From the NCBI GenBank assembly GCA_934162625.1, contig CAKPJM010000028.1:1-17926 (forward strand): DNA of 17,926 nt, read 5' to 3'. Below the pieces are notes generated by a model. It searched no databases, was not told the DNA's origin, and was given only the letters and a program-made list of their open reading frames with translations. How positions within the stretch are numbered: position 1 is the first letter of the stretch; the number at the start of each line of letters is the position of its first letter. Of this stretch, positions 6,382 to 14,877 are shown in pieces. The stretch comes from an uncultured Clostridia bacterium. Its GTDB lineage: Bacteria > Bacillota > Clostridia > TANB77 > CAG-508. Position numbers and translations under genes: made by a program.

Positions 6382-8010
6382 ATGGATAACAAAAGAAGAG
6401 GCCCAATAGGGATAGAATTAGTAAGAAGAGGTTTAGTTACAGAAGAAGATATTAATAAGGCGTTAGATTATCAAAGAGAGAATCCTAATAAAAAAATTAT
6501 AGAAATTATTAATATACTACATTTATGTGATGAATACCAACTAATAGAAGCTTTAGGGGATATATTAGATGAAAAATCTATTATATTAACAAAAGATGAT
6601 ATTAATTTAAATATTGCTGATTATATATCTATGGATGTTGTGAGACAAAACAAAGCTATTCCATTTGATATAATAGGAAATAAAATAAAAGTATGCTTTG
6701 CTGATACATTAAATAGAAGGTCTGTAGATACTGTAAGATTAATTCTTTTAAACAAAGGATTAATAATGGAAAGATATATAACCTTTGAAAAGAACATTAA
6801 TGATATACTAGAATCATTAGAGGGAGTTGCGACTGAGACTATAAACTCAAATACAGATACAACAGGACTGGTAGATAGTATAATAAAAAATGCAATGAAA
6901 AAAAGAGCAAGTGACATACATATAGAACCATTAGAAAATGAAGTTAGAGTAAGGTACAGAATAGATGGAGAACTAGTAAGTGCAGCAAAATTGCCAAAAG
7001 ACAAACAAGCTCAAATCATAGGAAGATTAAAAGCAATATCAAATATGTTTCAGGAAAAGCAAGAATCTCAGGATGGTAGAATTATAATATATCCAGACTA
7101 TAATATACGTGTTTCGTCGCAAAGGAATATTTATGGAGAGAAATTTGTATTAAGATTATTAAAAAAGAATTTAAATATCAGAGGACTTACAGATTTGGGA
7201 TTCCCAGATGATAAAAAATTAATAAATACAAGTTTTAACAAAAGAAATAGTATAACTATAATTGCAGCACCTACAGGAGAAGGAAAAACAACAACATTAT
7301 ATAGTATAATAGATTATTTAAATAGACCAGAAATAAATATAACTACAATAGAAGACCCAGTTGAAATTCGTATACCAGGGTTAAATCAAATTGAAATAAA
7401 TGAAAAACTTAGATTTTCAGATTCATTAAGAACTGTTTTAAGACAAGACCCAGATATAATCCTACTTGGAGAAATAAGAGACAGAGAAACTGCAGAAATA
7501 GCATTTCAAGCAGGACAAACGGGACATTATGTTCTTTCAACAATTCATACTATAGATGCAATAGAAGTTATAACAAGACTTAGAAAAATGGGAATTTCTA
7601 ATTATGATATTTCTAGCACAATTGGGACAACTGTTTCTCAAAGACTTGTAAGAAAAATATGCAAAAAATGTGCTAAGAAAAGAGAATTTACAGAAGAAGA
7701 AAAAAACATAATATTACAAATTGGAAAAAAATATAATATTGACTTTAATTTAGATGGAAAATACACATATGAAGCAGTTGGATGTAAAGAGTGCAATAAT
7801 AGTGGATATTATGAAAGAATAGGAATATTCGAAGTTCTAAACATTGAAGATAATATAAAAGAGTTAATAGTAAATGGAGCATCAAGTATAGAGGTTAGAG
7901 AAGAAGCATTAAAAGGGGCATATAAGCCATTAGTAATAGATGGTATAAATAAAGTAATTGATGGAGTAACTACACTAGAAGAAGTAAATAAAAAGCTAAT
8001 ACTATACTAA
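6382..8010 (+). CDS. pilB: Type IV pilus assembly ATPase PilB
   Basis: At 542 residues this is the usual PilB/GspE size. An N-terminal MshEN-type domain (GIELVRRGLVTEEDINKAL) comes first. The ATPase core then shows Walker A PTGEGKT (297-303), Walker B with DIILLGE ending in Glu364, and the Asp/His box region GHYVLSTIHT. A zinc-binding set of four cysteines follows (427, 430, 468, 471). All motor motifs are present, so the ATPase should power pilus extension at the membrane base with PilC. The gene is preceded by AAAGGAGG and followed 19 bases later by pilT. Confidence 0.95.
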   Translation: MDNKRRGPIGIELVRRGLVTEEDINKALDYQRENPNKKIIEIINILHLCDEYQLIEALGDILDEKSIILTKDDINLNIADYISMDVVRQNKAIPFDIIGNKIKVCFADTLNRRSVDTVRLILLNKGLIMERYITFEKNINDILESLEGVATETINSNTDTTGLVDSIIKNAMKKRASDIHIEPLENEVRVRYRIDGELVSAAKLPKDKQAQIIGRLKAISNMFQEKQESQDGRIIIYPDYNIRVSSQRNIYGEKFVLRLLKKNLNIRGLTDLGFPDDKKLINTSFNKRNSITIIAAPTGEGKTTTLYSIIDYLNRPEINITTIEDPVEIRIPGLNQIEINEKLRFSDSLRTVLRQDPDIILLGEIRDRETAEIAFQAGQTGHYVLSTIHTIDAIEVITRLRKMGISNYDISSTIGTTVSQRLVRKICKKCAKKREFTEEEKNIILQIGKKYNIDFNLDGKYTYEAVGCKECNNSGYYERIGIFEVLNIEDNIKELIVNGASSIEVREEALKGAYKPLVIDGINKVIDGVTTLEEVNKKLILY

Positions 8011-8029
8011 ATAAAAAAAGGAGGATAAA

Positions 8030-9127
8030 ATGATAAACATAAATAAAGTTTTGGATATTGCTATAAAAAACGATGCATCTGATGTGCATTTAATTAAAGA
8101 TTTAAAACCTATAATGAGAATATCAAGAGAATTAGTAGAAATAGAAGAGGAAGAAGTATTAGGGGAATCAGACTTATATGATGCATATGATTTCTTTGTA
8201 AGAGGAAACATAGATAAAGACGAAATATATAAAGAAGTAAAAAGACTAGATACATCTTATGAGTATGGAGATGTTAGACTAAGAGTTAATATATCTTCAG
8301 CAGATGATATGCCAATTTTTACTTTAAGAATTATAAAAAATACTCTTCCAAGATTTGAAGAATTAGGGGTGCCGGACATAGTAAGAAGAATGACACTTCA
8401 ACCACAAGGATTAATACTTGTTACAGGAAAAACAAACTCAGGAAAAACAACAACACTAAATGCATTAATAAATGAAATAAATGAAACACAGAATAAAAAG
8501 ATATTAACACTAGAAAAACCAATAGAATTTAAACATACTTGTAAAAAATCTATAATAGTACAAAAAGAAGTTGGAAAAGGTGGAGATGTACTTAATTTTA
8601 GAGATGGCGTAAAGAACTCTTTAAGAGAAGACTGTGACATATTAGTAATAGGAGAAATAAGAGATAAAGAAACAATGGAAGCTGCAATAGATATGGCAGA
8701 ATCTGGACATTTGGTAATTGGAACGTTACATACAAAATCATGTGCAGAAACAATAGATAGAATGATAAATTTTTACGAAGTAAGAGACCAAGCAAGTATA
8801 AAATACTTAATGTCTTCTTTATTAAAGCTAGTTGTATCTCAAAGGCTTTTAAAAGGGCTGGATGGGAAATTGGTATTATTGCCAGAAGTTATGGTAGTAG
8901 ACAACGTAGTTTCTGGCTGCATTAGAAAGGAAAGATTTAGTGTATCAGAACTAGAAGATGCAATACAAAGCAATAGTGATAAAGGAAATGTCAGCCTAAT
9001 AAATTCAATTGCAAAATTGTTTGTTGACGAGAAAATAAGTTTAGCTCAAGCTAAGTCACAAATAGAAGAAAAAAATATAGAAACATTAAATAGAACAATA
9101 ATGCAAATGAAAATAAAAAGAGGATAA
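8030..9127 (+). CDS. pilT: Type IV pilus retraction ATPase PilT
   Basis: This 365-residue hexameric motor has the PilT N-terminal start (VLDIAIKNDASDVHL), Walker A GKTNSGKT (133-140), Walker B ILVIGE ending at Glu209, and the GHLVIGTLHT His box. It lacks the zinc-finger insert of PilB, as expected of PilT. The family depolymerises pili, which gives twitching motility or DNA uptake. AAAGGAGG precedes its ATG, and pilC starts 20 bases downstream. Having both motors next to each other supports a dynamic pilus and not a pure secretion system. Confidence 0.9.
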   Translation: MININKVLDIAIKNDASDVHLIKDLKPIMRISRELVEIEEEEVLGESDLYDAYDFFVRGNIDKDEIYKEVKRLDTSYEYGDVRLRVNISSADDMPIFTLRIIKNTLPRFEELGVPDIVRRMTLQPQGLILVTGKTNSGKTTTLNALINEINETQNKKILTLEKPIEFKHTCKKSIIVQKEVGKGGDVLNFRDGVKNSLREDCDILVIGEIRDKETMEAAIDMAESGHLVIGTLHTKSCAETIDRMINFYEVRDQASIKYLMSSLLKLVVSQRLLKGLDGKLVLLPEVMVVDNVVSGCIRKERFSVSELEDAIQSNSDKGNVSLINSIAKLFVDEKISLAQAKSQIEEKNIETLNRTIMQMKIKRG

Positions 9128-9147
9128 TTTAGAAATGGAGGGTATAT

Positions 9148-10507
9148 ATGCCTTTATATAATTATAAAGCAGCAAATTCAAATGGCGAAATTGTATACAA
9201 TAGAAAAGTAGAAGCAATAAATAGATTTGTATTATTAAAAAAACTTAAAGAAAATGGATTACTACCTATAACTGTTACTCAAATAAAAGTAAGCAATAAA
9301 GCAAATAAAGTAATGAAAAAGCAGAAAAGAAATGTAGAGAGTAACAATAGTGTATTAAAAACTGTTAGAGAGCAAAAAATAGCAAAAGATGTATCTTCAA
9401 AAGAAAACAGTTTTATGCAAAGGGCAAAAAAAGCCCTTTTTAGTAATGTTAATATAACCAGTAGAGACATTGTTGTTTTTACGCAGAATTTCTACTTACT
9501 GAAAAAAGCCAATTTTAATAATATTCATGCACTATCTACAATTATAGAAACTACAGAAAATGATTCTTTTAGAGCAATTATAGAGGACATATTGTTAGGA
9601 GTAGAGGCAGGAGAAAACATGTATACCACTATGGAATATTATACAGGAGTATTTCCTCCAATTTACATTAATATGATAAAAGTCGGAGAATTGTCTCGGA
9701 TCACTAACAAGGGCTTTAGAACAAGCAGTAAAGTACTTAGAAGATAGCGAAGCTATGACACAAAGATTAAGAAAAATTCTAGTTCCTAATCTGGCAATGT
9801 TTTTGGGATTACTAGCATTGTTAATAATAGGAACACTTGTTGCAATTCCGGGTATACAAAAAGTATTTGAAGAAGTCGGAAGCGAGGATCAATTGCCAAG
9901 AGCAACCTTGTGGTTTAAAGGAGTGCTAGACAATCTAGTAGAATTTTGGTACATTCCAACATTCATAATATTAGCAATAATAGTAGGCATATATATATAT
10001 ATAAGAACTCCGCATGGAAAATATAACTATCACTATTTTAAATACAAAATGCCAATATTTGGTAAACTTATTTATGCAATTGACTTTTCAAGATTAATAA
10101 GAGCAGTATTGTTAAATATAAAGAATGGAATGAGAATACAGGAGGCATTAGAAACCAGTAAAAATGTTACAAACAATTTAGTAATGTTGTCTCTAATAGA
10201 AGCTTCAATAAATAACATATTAATTGGGCAAAGCTGGATTGAGCCATTTGAACAATCAGGACTATCAAGTCCTATGATAACAGAAATGCTAAAAATAGGT
10301 ATGCAATCTGACTTATCAGAAATGATGGAAAAATTGTTGGAATATATGGACATTGATATAGATAATATTATACAAAAGATAATGAAAGTATTACCACAAA
10401 TTGTATATCTAATAGTTGGATTATTATTAATATTTGTAACAGTAATAGTTTTAGTACCATTAATATATGTATATATGGGTACTTGGTTATTCTCAGCATA
10501 CTTATAA
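9148..10507 (+). CDS. pilC: Type IV pilus inner membrane protein PilC, requires +1 frameshift at 9697
   Basis: The N-terminus MPLYNYKAANSNGEIV is typical of PilC/GspF, followed by a basic linker and the first GspF domain with INMIKVGELS. Zero-frame translation reaches an in-frame CGG at 9697 and stops at 9745-9747. Skipping the C gives GELS-GSLTRALEQAVKYLED, the conserved family continuation, and leads into three further membrane segments and a second GspF repeat (TEMLKIGMQSDLSEMMEKL). The second repeat aligns with the frameshift region of the first and supports the junction. The full product is about 452 residues. PilC is the membrane platform that PilB and PilT act on. It ends the pilus operon, and a palindromic repeat begins 18 bases later. 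Confidence 0.9.
9697..9700 (+). other. +1 frameshift site TCT-C-GGA in pilC
   Basis: Codons read GAA TTG TCT CGG in frame. The conserved PilC sequence GELSGSLT needs TCT GGA TCA CTA, so one C is extra. If no shift occurs, 16 more codons are read before a stop at 9745-9747. The heptamer TCTCGGA is identical to the mutL site. Confidence 0.93.
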
Positions 10508-10524
10508 TTGTAATTTGCTTGTGA

Positions 10525-10583
10525 GAATTTCTAGGGACTGTCCCTCTTTTGTCGAATGACAAAAGGGGACTGTCCTGAAATTC
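10525..10583. repeat. Palindromic repeat R1
   Basis: The outer stem is GAATTT/AAATTC, then an AGGGACTGTCCCT core, then an inner stem TTTTGTC/GACAAAA with a GAAT loop, then GGGGACTGTCC. It is nearly identical to R2 (inverted) and R3. Confidence 0.85.
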
Positions 10584-10611
10584 TACATGTGATTTAAAAA
10601 TTATGATGATT

Positions 10612-10699
10612 GTAGGGGCGGGCCCTGTGTCCGCCCAAACCAAATCATTACTAGAGCAATTTCTTTGAAGATGGGCGGTTAAAATCGCCCCTACAATTT
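10612..10699. repeat. GC-rich imperfect hairpin in the centre of the composite element
   Basis: TTGTAGGGGCG at the left end pairs with CGCCCCTACAA at the right end (about 10686-10696), and CCGCCCA (about 10631) pairs with TGGGCGG (about 10672). The GC content stands out sharply from the surrounding AT-rich DNA. Hairpins of this GTAGGGGCG type are familiar as dispersed elements in gut Clostridia. Confidence 0.65.
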
Positions 10700-10718
10700 T
10701 TGCAATAGATTACATTTA

Positions 10719-10775
10719 CGATTCAGGACAGTCCCCTTTTGTTATTCAACAAAAGAGGGACAGTCCCTAGAATCG
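10719..10775. repeat. Palindromic repeat R2, inverted relative to R1
   Basis: The reverse complement reads as R1 and R3 with few changes: TCTAGGGACTGTCCCT, TTTTGTT, GAAT, AACAAAA, GGGGACTGTCCTGA. It lies 36 bases upstream of the ROK gene start. Confidence 0.85.
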
Positions 10776-10810
10776 TTTACACAAATTACAATTTATTATG
10801 GAGGAATATT

Positions 10811-11713
10811 ATGAAAATTGGTGTTGATGTTGGAGGAAGCCATGTTGGCTTAGGGCTAATAGATGAAAGCGGAAACTTATTATTAAAAAAGGAAAAAGAC
10901 TACGAAAAAAGCAAAAGTGACATGTCTAGTATTGTATTGGAAACAATAGTTGAACTTATAAACGAAATACTAGAGGAAAATAGTTTGAAAAAAGAAAAAA
11001 TAGAAAGTATAGGAATTGCACTCCCTGGCACTGTATCAAAAACATCAGTAATAAAAGCAGAAAACTTAGGAATTGAAAACTTTGAAATTGTAACAGAGCT
11101 AAAAAAACAATTTAACCTTCCAATATATATAGAAAATGATGCTAAATGTGCAGCAATAGCAGAAAAAAAATTTGGGAGTTTAAAAAAATATGATGATGCA
11201 CTTTTCTTAATTATAGGAACAGGTGTTGGAGGAGCAGTATTCTTAGGCGGAAAACTTCTAAAGCCTAAAAGATATTCTGGTTTCGAAGTGGGACATATGG
11301 TAATAAAGAAGAACGGAACAGAATGTAATTGCGGAAGAAAGGGATGTTTTGAAGTTTATGCATCTATGAAAAGACTAAAAGAAAAAATAAGCAAAGTGTT
11401 TAACCTAGGGACTACAGACGGTAAAAAAATAAGAGAATTTATGGAACATAATAAAGAAAATAATGAATTAGATAAAATAATAGATGAATACATAGAAAAC
11501 TTAGAAATTGGATTAGTTAATCTAATAAATATATTTGAACCACAAGCAATATCAATTGGAGGAAGTTTTGGCCATTACGAAAAAATATTTATAGAAAGAT
11601 TAAAAAATAAAATTAACGAAAATGGAGAATTATATAACAAAGAGCAGATTCCTGAAATAGTAGTAGCAAAACTAAAAAACGATGCAGGAATAATAGGTGC
11701 GGCAATGATATAA
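10811..11713 (+). CDS. ROK family sugar kinase (glucokinase-like)
   Basis: The 300-residue product phosphorylates a sugar with ATP in the cytoplasm; the family includes glucokinase, N-acetylglucosamine and N-acetylmannosamine kinases. Visible motifs are the phosphate loop DVGGSHVG (from residue 6), the catalytic END (108-110), GTGVGG (136-141), and the ROK zinc site with His162 and Cys172, Cys174 and Cys179 in CNCGRKGCFE. The substrate cannot be told from these motifs. I choose ATG 10811, which follows GGAGG; the open frame extends upstream to 10739 only by reading through repeat R2. It stands alone between the composite repeat and a strong terminator, so it is probably a single-gene unit unrelated to the pilus. 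Confidence 0.92.
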   Translation: MKIGVDVGGSHVGLGLIDESGNLLLKKEKDYEKSKSDMSSIVLETIVELINEILEENSLKKEKIESIGIALPGTVSKTSVIKAENLGIENFEIVTELKKQFNLPIYIENDAKCAAIAEKKFGSLKKYDDALFLIIGTGVGGAVFLGGKLLKPKRYSGFEVGHMVIKKNGTECNCGRKGCFEVYASMKRLKEKISKVFNLGTTDGKKIREFMEHNKENNELDKIIDEYIENLEIGLVNLINIFEPQAISIGGSFGHYEKIFIERLKNKINENGELYNKEQIPEIVVAKLKNDAGIIGAAMI

Positions 11714-11717
11714 AGAG

Positions 11718-11760
11718 AAAAACAAAGTATTATTTGAACGAATAAGACTTTGTTTTTTTT
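11718..11760 (+). terminator. Intrinsic terminator after the ROK gene
   Basis: An 11-bp stem (11718-11728 with 11747-11757) is followed by an uninterrupted T-run through 11760. The 18-base loop can form a smaller internal stem. Confidence 0.8.
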
Positions 11761-11771
11761 ATAAAAATATA

Positions 11772-11800
11772 TACAATTTTTTAATATTTAATGATATAAT
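11772..11800 (+). promoter_or_regulatory. Candidate promoter of mutL
   Basis: TATAAT (11795-11800) lies 26 bases upstream of the mutL start, with a weak -35 (TACAAT at 11772) 17 bases before it. The terminator immediately upstream means that mutL needs its own promoter. Confidence 0.45.
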
Positions 11801-11826
11801 TTGTTTGATTTAAGGAGGAATTTTAA

Positions 11827-13900
11827 TTGGGTAAAATTGTATTATTAGATGAATTAACAATAAATAAAATTGCTGCAGGTGAAGTTATAGAAAGACCAGC
11901 ATCTGTTGTAAAGGAACTAGTAGAAAATTCAATAGATGCAGGAGCAAGCAAAGTAACGGTAGAAATACAAAATGGTGGAATCAGCAAAATAAGAATAATA
12001 GATAATGGATCTCGGAATATCTAAAGATGATATGGAATTTGCTTTTGAAAGGCATGCAACAAGTAAAATTAGAGAAGCAGCAGATTTGGAAAGTGTAAAA
12101 TCAATGGGGTTCAGAGGAGAGGCATTAGCTAGTATTGCTGCAATTGCAAATGTAGAGATGATATCAAGAACAGAAGAAGAAGAAAGTGGAAATATGATTG
12201 TAGTAGAAGGCGGAAAAGTTCTAGAATCTCAAGAAATTGCAGCAACTATAGGTACAACGATAACAGTCAAAAATTTATTTTTTAATACTCCTGTTAGGTA
12301 TAAATTTTTGAAAAAAGACTTTACAGAAGCTGGATACATAGAAGATGTAATAACACGAATAGCACTAGCAAACCCACAAATTGCAATAAAGTTAATAAAT
12401 GGTAATAAAACTGTTATACAAACAACAGGAACAGGAGAATTAAAAAATGTAGTTTATAGCATATATGGAAAAGAAATTGCAGAAGGAGTTATAGATGTAT
12501 CTTATGAATATGAAGATATAAAAGTAACTGGTGTAGTAGGAAAGCCAGAAATAGCGAGAGGAAACAGGAGTTACCAATTGTTTTTTGTAAATAGAAGATA
12601 TATAAAAGATAAAACTTTATCAGCTGCTGCTGAGCAGGCTTTTAAAGGACTACTTACAATTGGAAAATATGGATTTTTAGTTTTAAATGTTGAAATTGAA
12701 CCTAAAAAAATAGACGTAAATGTGCATCCGACAAAACTAGAAATAAGATGGTCTGAAGAACAAAAAGTATTTAAGGCTATTTATCATGCTATTAAAGAAA
12801 GTTTATTAAAAGAAGAATTAATAAAAGATCCAGAAAAGACTATTGAACAAAATAATGAAAGCTTAAATAATAGTACAATTGTAAATGATAAACAAAACAT
12901 TAGTGAGGAAAAAGAGGATATTAAAAGCCAAACAACAAAAATCCCAAGCTTTATAAATTTATTTAAAAAGAAAAATGCAGAAGAAGAAATAATAAATGAT
13001 AATAATGGTCAAAACACAATACAAGATTTATATAACAGTAAGAACAACTTAGAAAACAACAATAATCTTAATAAAGATTTTAAAATACCAACTGAAGAAC
13101 AAGTTGGTAAAATGACAGAAATACTAAATATACAAAAAGATATGGATAAGGGAATAGAAGAAACTAAAAATGCCAAACAAGATTTTAATGAGATGTATGT
13201 AAAAACTTTTGGAAAACTACCAGAAGCAGAAGAAAATAAAACAGAAATTAAAACTCCAAGTATAGATTTAAGCTCGGCAAAAAATATGTCTGTTTTTGAA
13301 GAAAAAGAAGAATACACATCAATAACAAATTACAAATATATAGGAGCACTATTTTCAACTTATATTGTCATAGAAATAAAAGATGAAATATATATAATAG
13401 ACCAACATGCAGCACATGAAAGAATAATGTATGAAAAAGTAAAGAAAAACTTTTATAGTGGCGAAGAAAAAGATTCTCAAATAATGTTACTTCCAGACAT
13501 TATAAATTTATCACATAAAGAAAAAGACATAGTAAAAGAAAATACAGAGTTATTTAAAAAAGCAGGATTTATATTTGAAGAGTTTGGGGAAAACACAATA
13601 AGATTGATAGGAGTTCCATCTTTATGTATGGAACTAGATACAAAAGAATTGTTTTTACAACTATTAGATGAAATAGATACAGTAGCAATAACAGCTACTC
13701 AAGAGAAAGAAGAAAAATTTATAAGCACTGTAGCATGCAAAGCAGCAGTAAAAGCTAATATGAAACTAACTAAAGAAGAAGTTGACAATTTAATGAAACA
13801 ATTATTAGTTCTAAAAAATCCATTTACTTGTCCACATGGAAGACCGACAGCAATAAAAATGAGCAAGTATGAAATAGAACGTAAATTTAGTAGGAAATAA
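11827..13900 (+). CDS. mutL: DNA mismatch repair protein MutL, requires +1 frameshift at 12013
   Basis: MutL couples mismatch recognition by MutS to strand removal. The start is TTG 11827 after AAGGAGG, giving the family opening GKIVLLDELTINKIAAGEVIERPASVVKELVENSIDAG (in two parts: 2-20 and 21-40). At 59-63 the GHKL ATPase motif DNGxG is split: D, N, G, S, then an in-frame CGG, AAT, ATC and stop. Skipping the C gives Gly63 and ISKDDMEFAFERHATSKI, exactly as expected, and the frame stays open to 13900 for about 690 residues. Later motifs are GFRGEALASI, the endonuclease motif DQHA-x2-E-x4-E, an ACKAAVKA helix, and CPHGRPT, which together mark an endonuclease-type MutL. An Asn/Glu-rich linker separates the halves. 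miaA follows after 8 bases. Confidence 0.95.
12013..12016 (+). other. +1 frameshift site TCT-C-GGA in mutL
   Basis: Codons read AAT GGA TCT CGG in frame and meet a stop two codons later (12022-12024). Without the C the sequence encodes D-N-G-S-G-I-S-K-D-D, the invariant ATP-binding motif of MutL. This is the most secure of the four sites, because the correct protein sequence is known with near certainty. Confidence 0.96.
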
Positions 13901-13908
13901 AGGAAAAA

Positions 13909-14833
13909 ATGATGAACAAACCTAAAGTAGTAGTTATAGCAGGACCAACTGCTTCTGGAAAATCCAAATTAGCAGTTGAGCTTGCAAAGAGAATAGATGG
14001 AGAAATAATATCTGCAGATTCTATGCAAATATATAAAGACATGAATATAGGAACAGCTAAAATAATGCCTGATGAAATGGACGGAGTAAAACATTATATG
14101 ATAGATTTTGTTATGCCAGACGAAAGATATAGTGTTTCAGCATACAAAAAAGAAGCAGAAAAATGTATAGAAGAAATCCTAAGAAGAGAAAAAGTCCCAA
14201 TAATATGTGGAGGAACAGGGCTTTATATAAATTCGTTGGTATATGGAATAGAATTTAAAGAAGAAAAAATAGATGAAGAGTATAGGGCTAAATTAAATAA
14301 TATAGCAGAGAATGAAGGATTAGAAGAACTCTATAACATGGCTATGAAAATTGACCCAGAAGCAATGAAAAAAATAAGCATAAATGATAAAAAAAGAATT
14401 ATTAGAGTATTAGAAATTTTTAATAAAACAGGAAAAACAAAAACTGAACAAGATAGGGAATCTAGGAAAAATGAATTAAAATATGATTACAAAATATTTG
14501 TTTTAAATATGGACAGAGAAGTATTATATGATAGAATAAATAGAAGAGTAGATTTAATGATAGAAGCAGGACTAGTAGAAGAGGTAGAGAACATAATAAA
14601 AAAATATGATAAGTTCCCAACTGCAATGCAAGGACTTCGGGTATAAAGAGGTTGTAGAATACTTGAATGGAAATATAAATAAAGAGAAAATGATAGATAA
14701 AATAAAAATGGAATCTAGAAGATATGCAAAAAGACAGATAACATGGTTTAAAAAAACAGAAGGTGCACATTGGATAGATGGACAAGAAGAAATAGAGAAA
14801 AACATAGATATTATAACTGATACATTAAAATAA
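13909..14833 (+). CDS. miaA: tRNA dimethylallyltransferase MiaA, requires +1 frameshift at 14638
   Basis: MiaA adds a dimethylallyl group to A37 of tRNAs that read UNN codons. Visible are the P-loop GPTASGKS, SADSMQIYKDMNIGTAK, CGGTGLYINSLVYG, RRVDLMIEAGLVEEV and, late, RRYAKRQITWFK. Zero-frame reading meets CGG after Leu243 and stops one codon later (14644-14646). Skipping the C produces AMQGL-GYKEVVEYL, the conserved family sequence, and yields about 307 residues, the normal length. ATG 13909 is followed by a second ATG at 13912; either could be used. The gene lies 8 bases after mutL, a usual Firmicutes arrangement. A +1 shift within a gene for a tRNA modification that influences frame maintenance is notable. 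Confidence 0.94.
14638..14641 (+). other. +1 frameshift site CTT-C-GGG in miaA
   Basis: Codons read CAA GGA CTT CGG GTA TAA in frame. Dropping the C gives CTT GGG TAT AAA GAG, the conserved QGLGYKE of MiaA. The stop comes one codon after CGG. The CTT before the shift point recalls the CUU slip codon of the prfB frameshift, but there is no AGGGGG element upstream. Confidence 0.94.
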
Positions 14834-14877
14834 GTAATAAATGTAGACTGGAATCTATTAAAAACAGGAGGTCAAAG

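Larger units (their letters stand above)
10504..10795. repeat. Composite inverted-repeat element between pilC and the ROK gene
   Basis: The spacer of about 300 bases is organised as a large inverted duplication. The left arm (about 10504-10620) and the reverse complement of the right arm (about 10687-10795) share an ATTGTAATTTG outer end, a complete palindromic repeat (R1 or R2), and an inner TTGTAGGGGCG. The centre, 10612-10699, is an imperfect GC-rich hairpin ending in CCGCCCA and TGGGCGG. The arrangement suggests nested insertions of small palindromic elements. No coding sequence is present. Confidence 0.75.

Noticed and set aside
10739..10810. N-terminal extension of the ROK kinase from 10739
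   Set aside because: The extension is read through palindromic repeat R2, and a good GGAGG site sits just before ATG 10811.
12005..12024. A separate mutL fragment starting at ATG 12005
   Set aside because: This ATG lies inside the DNGxG motif, has no ribosome binding site, and would lose the first ATPase motifs.
3193..14641. Four independent sequencing or assembly errors as the sole explanation of the frameshifts
   Set aside because: All four have the same form (NNT, extra C, GGN), none lies in a homopolymer, and every other gene is intact. Elsewhere TCGG is present with its C required for correct coding (for example 4777, 9683, 13274). A systematic artefact is still possible, so raw reads need checking.
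3193..14641. CGG reassigned to another amino acid (for example Trp or Gln)
   Set aside because: Simple reassignment would not repair the frame: stop codons follow within 1 to 16 codons in the zero frame, and homology continues only in the +1 frame.
14606..14646. A separate small gene for the C-terminal end of miaA starting near 14606
   Set aside because: It overlaps miaA in another frame, has no ribosome binding site, and its useful homology begins only at the shift site.
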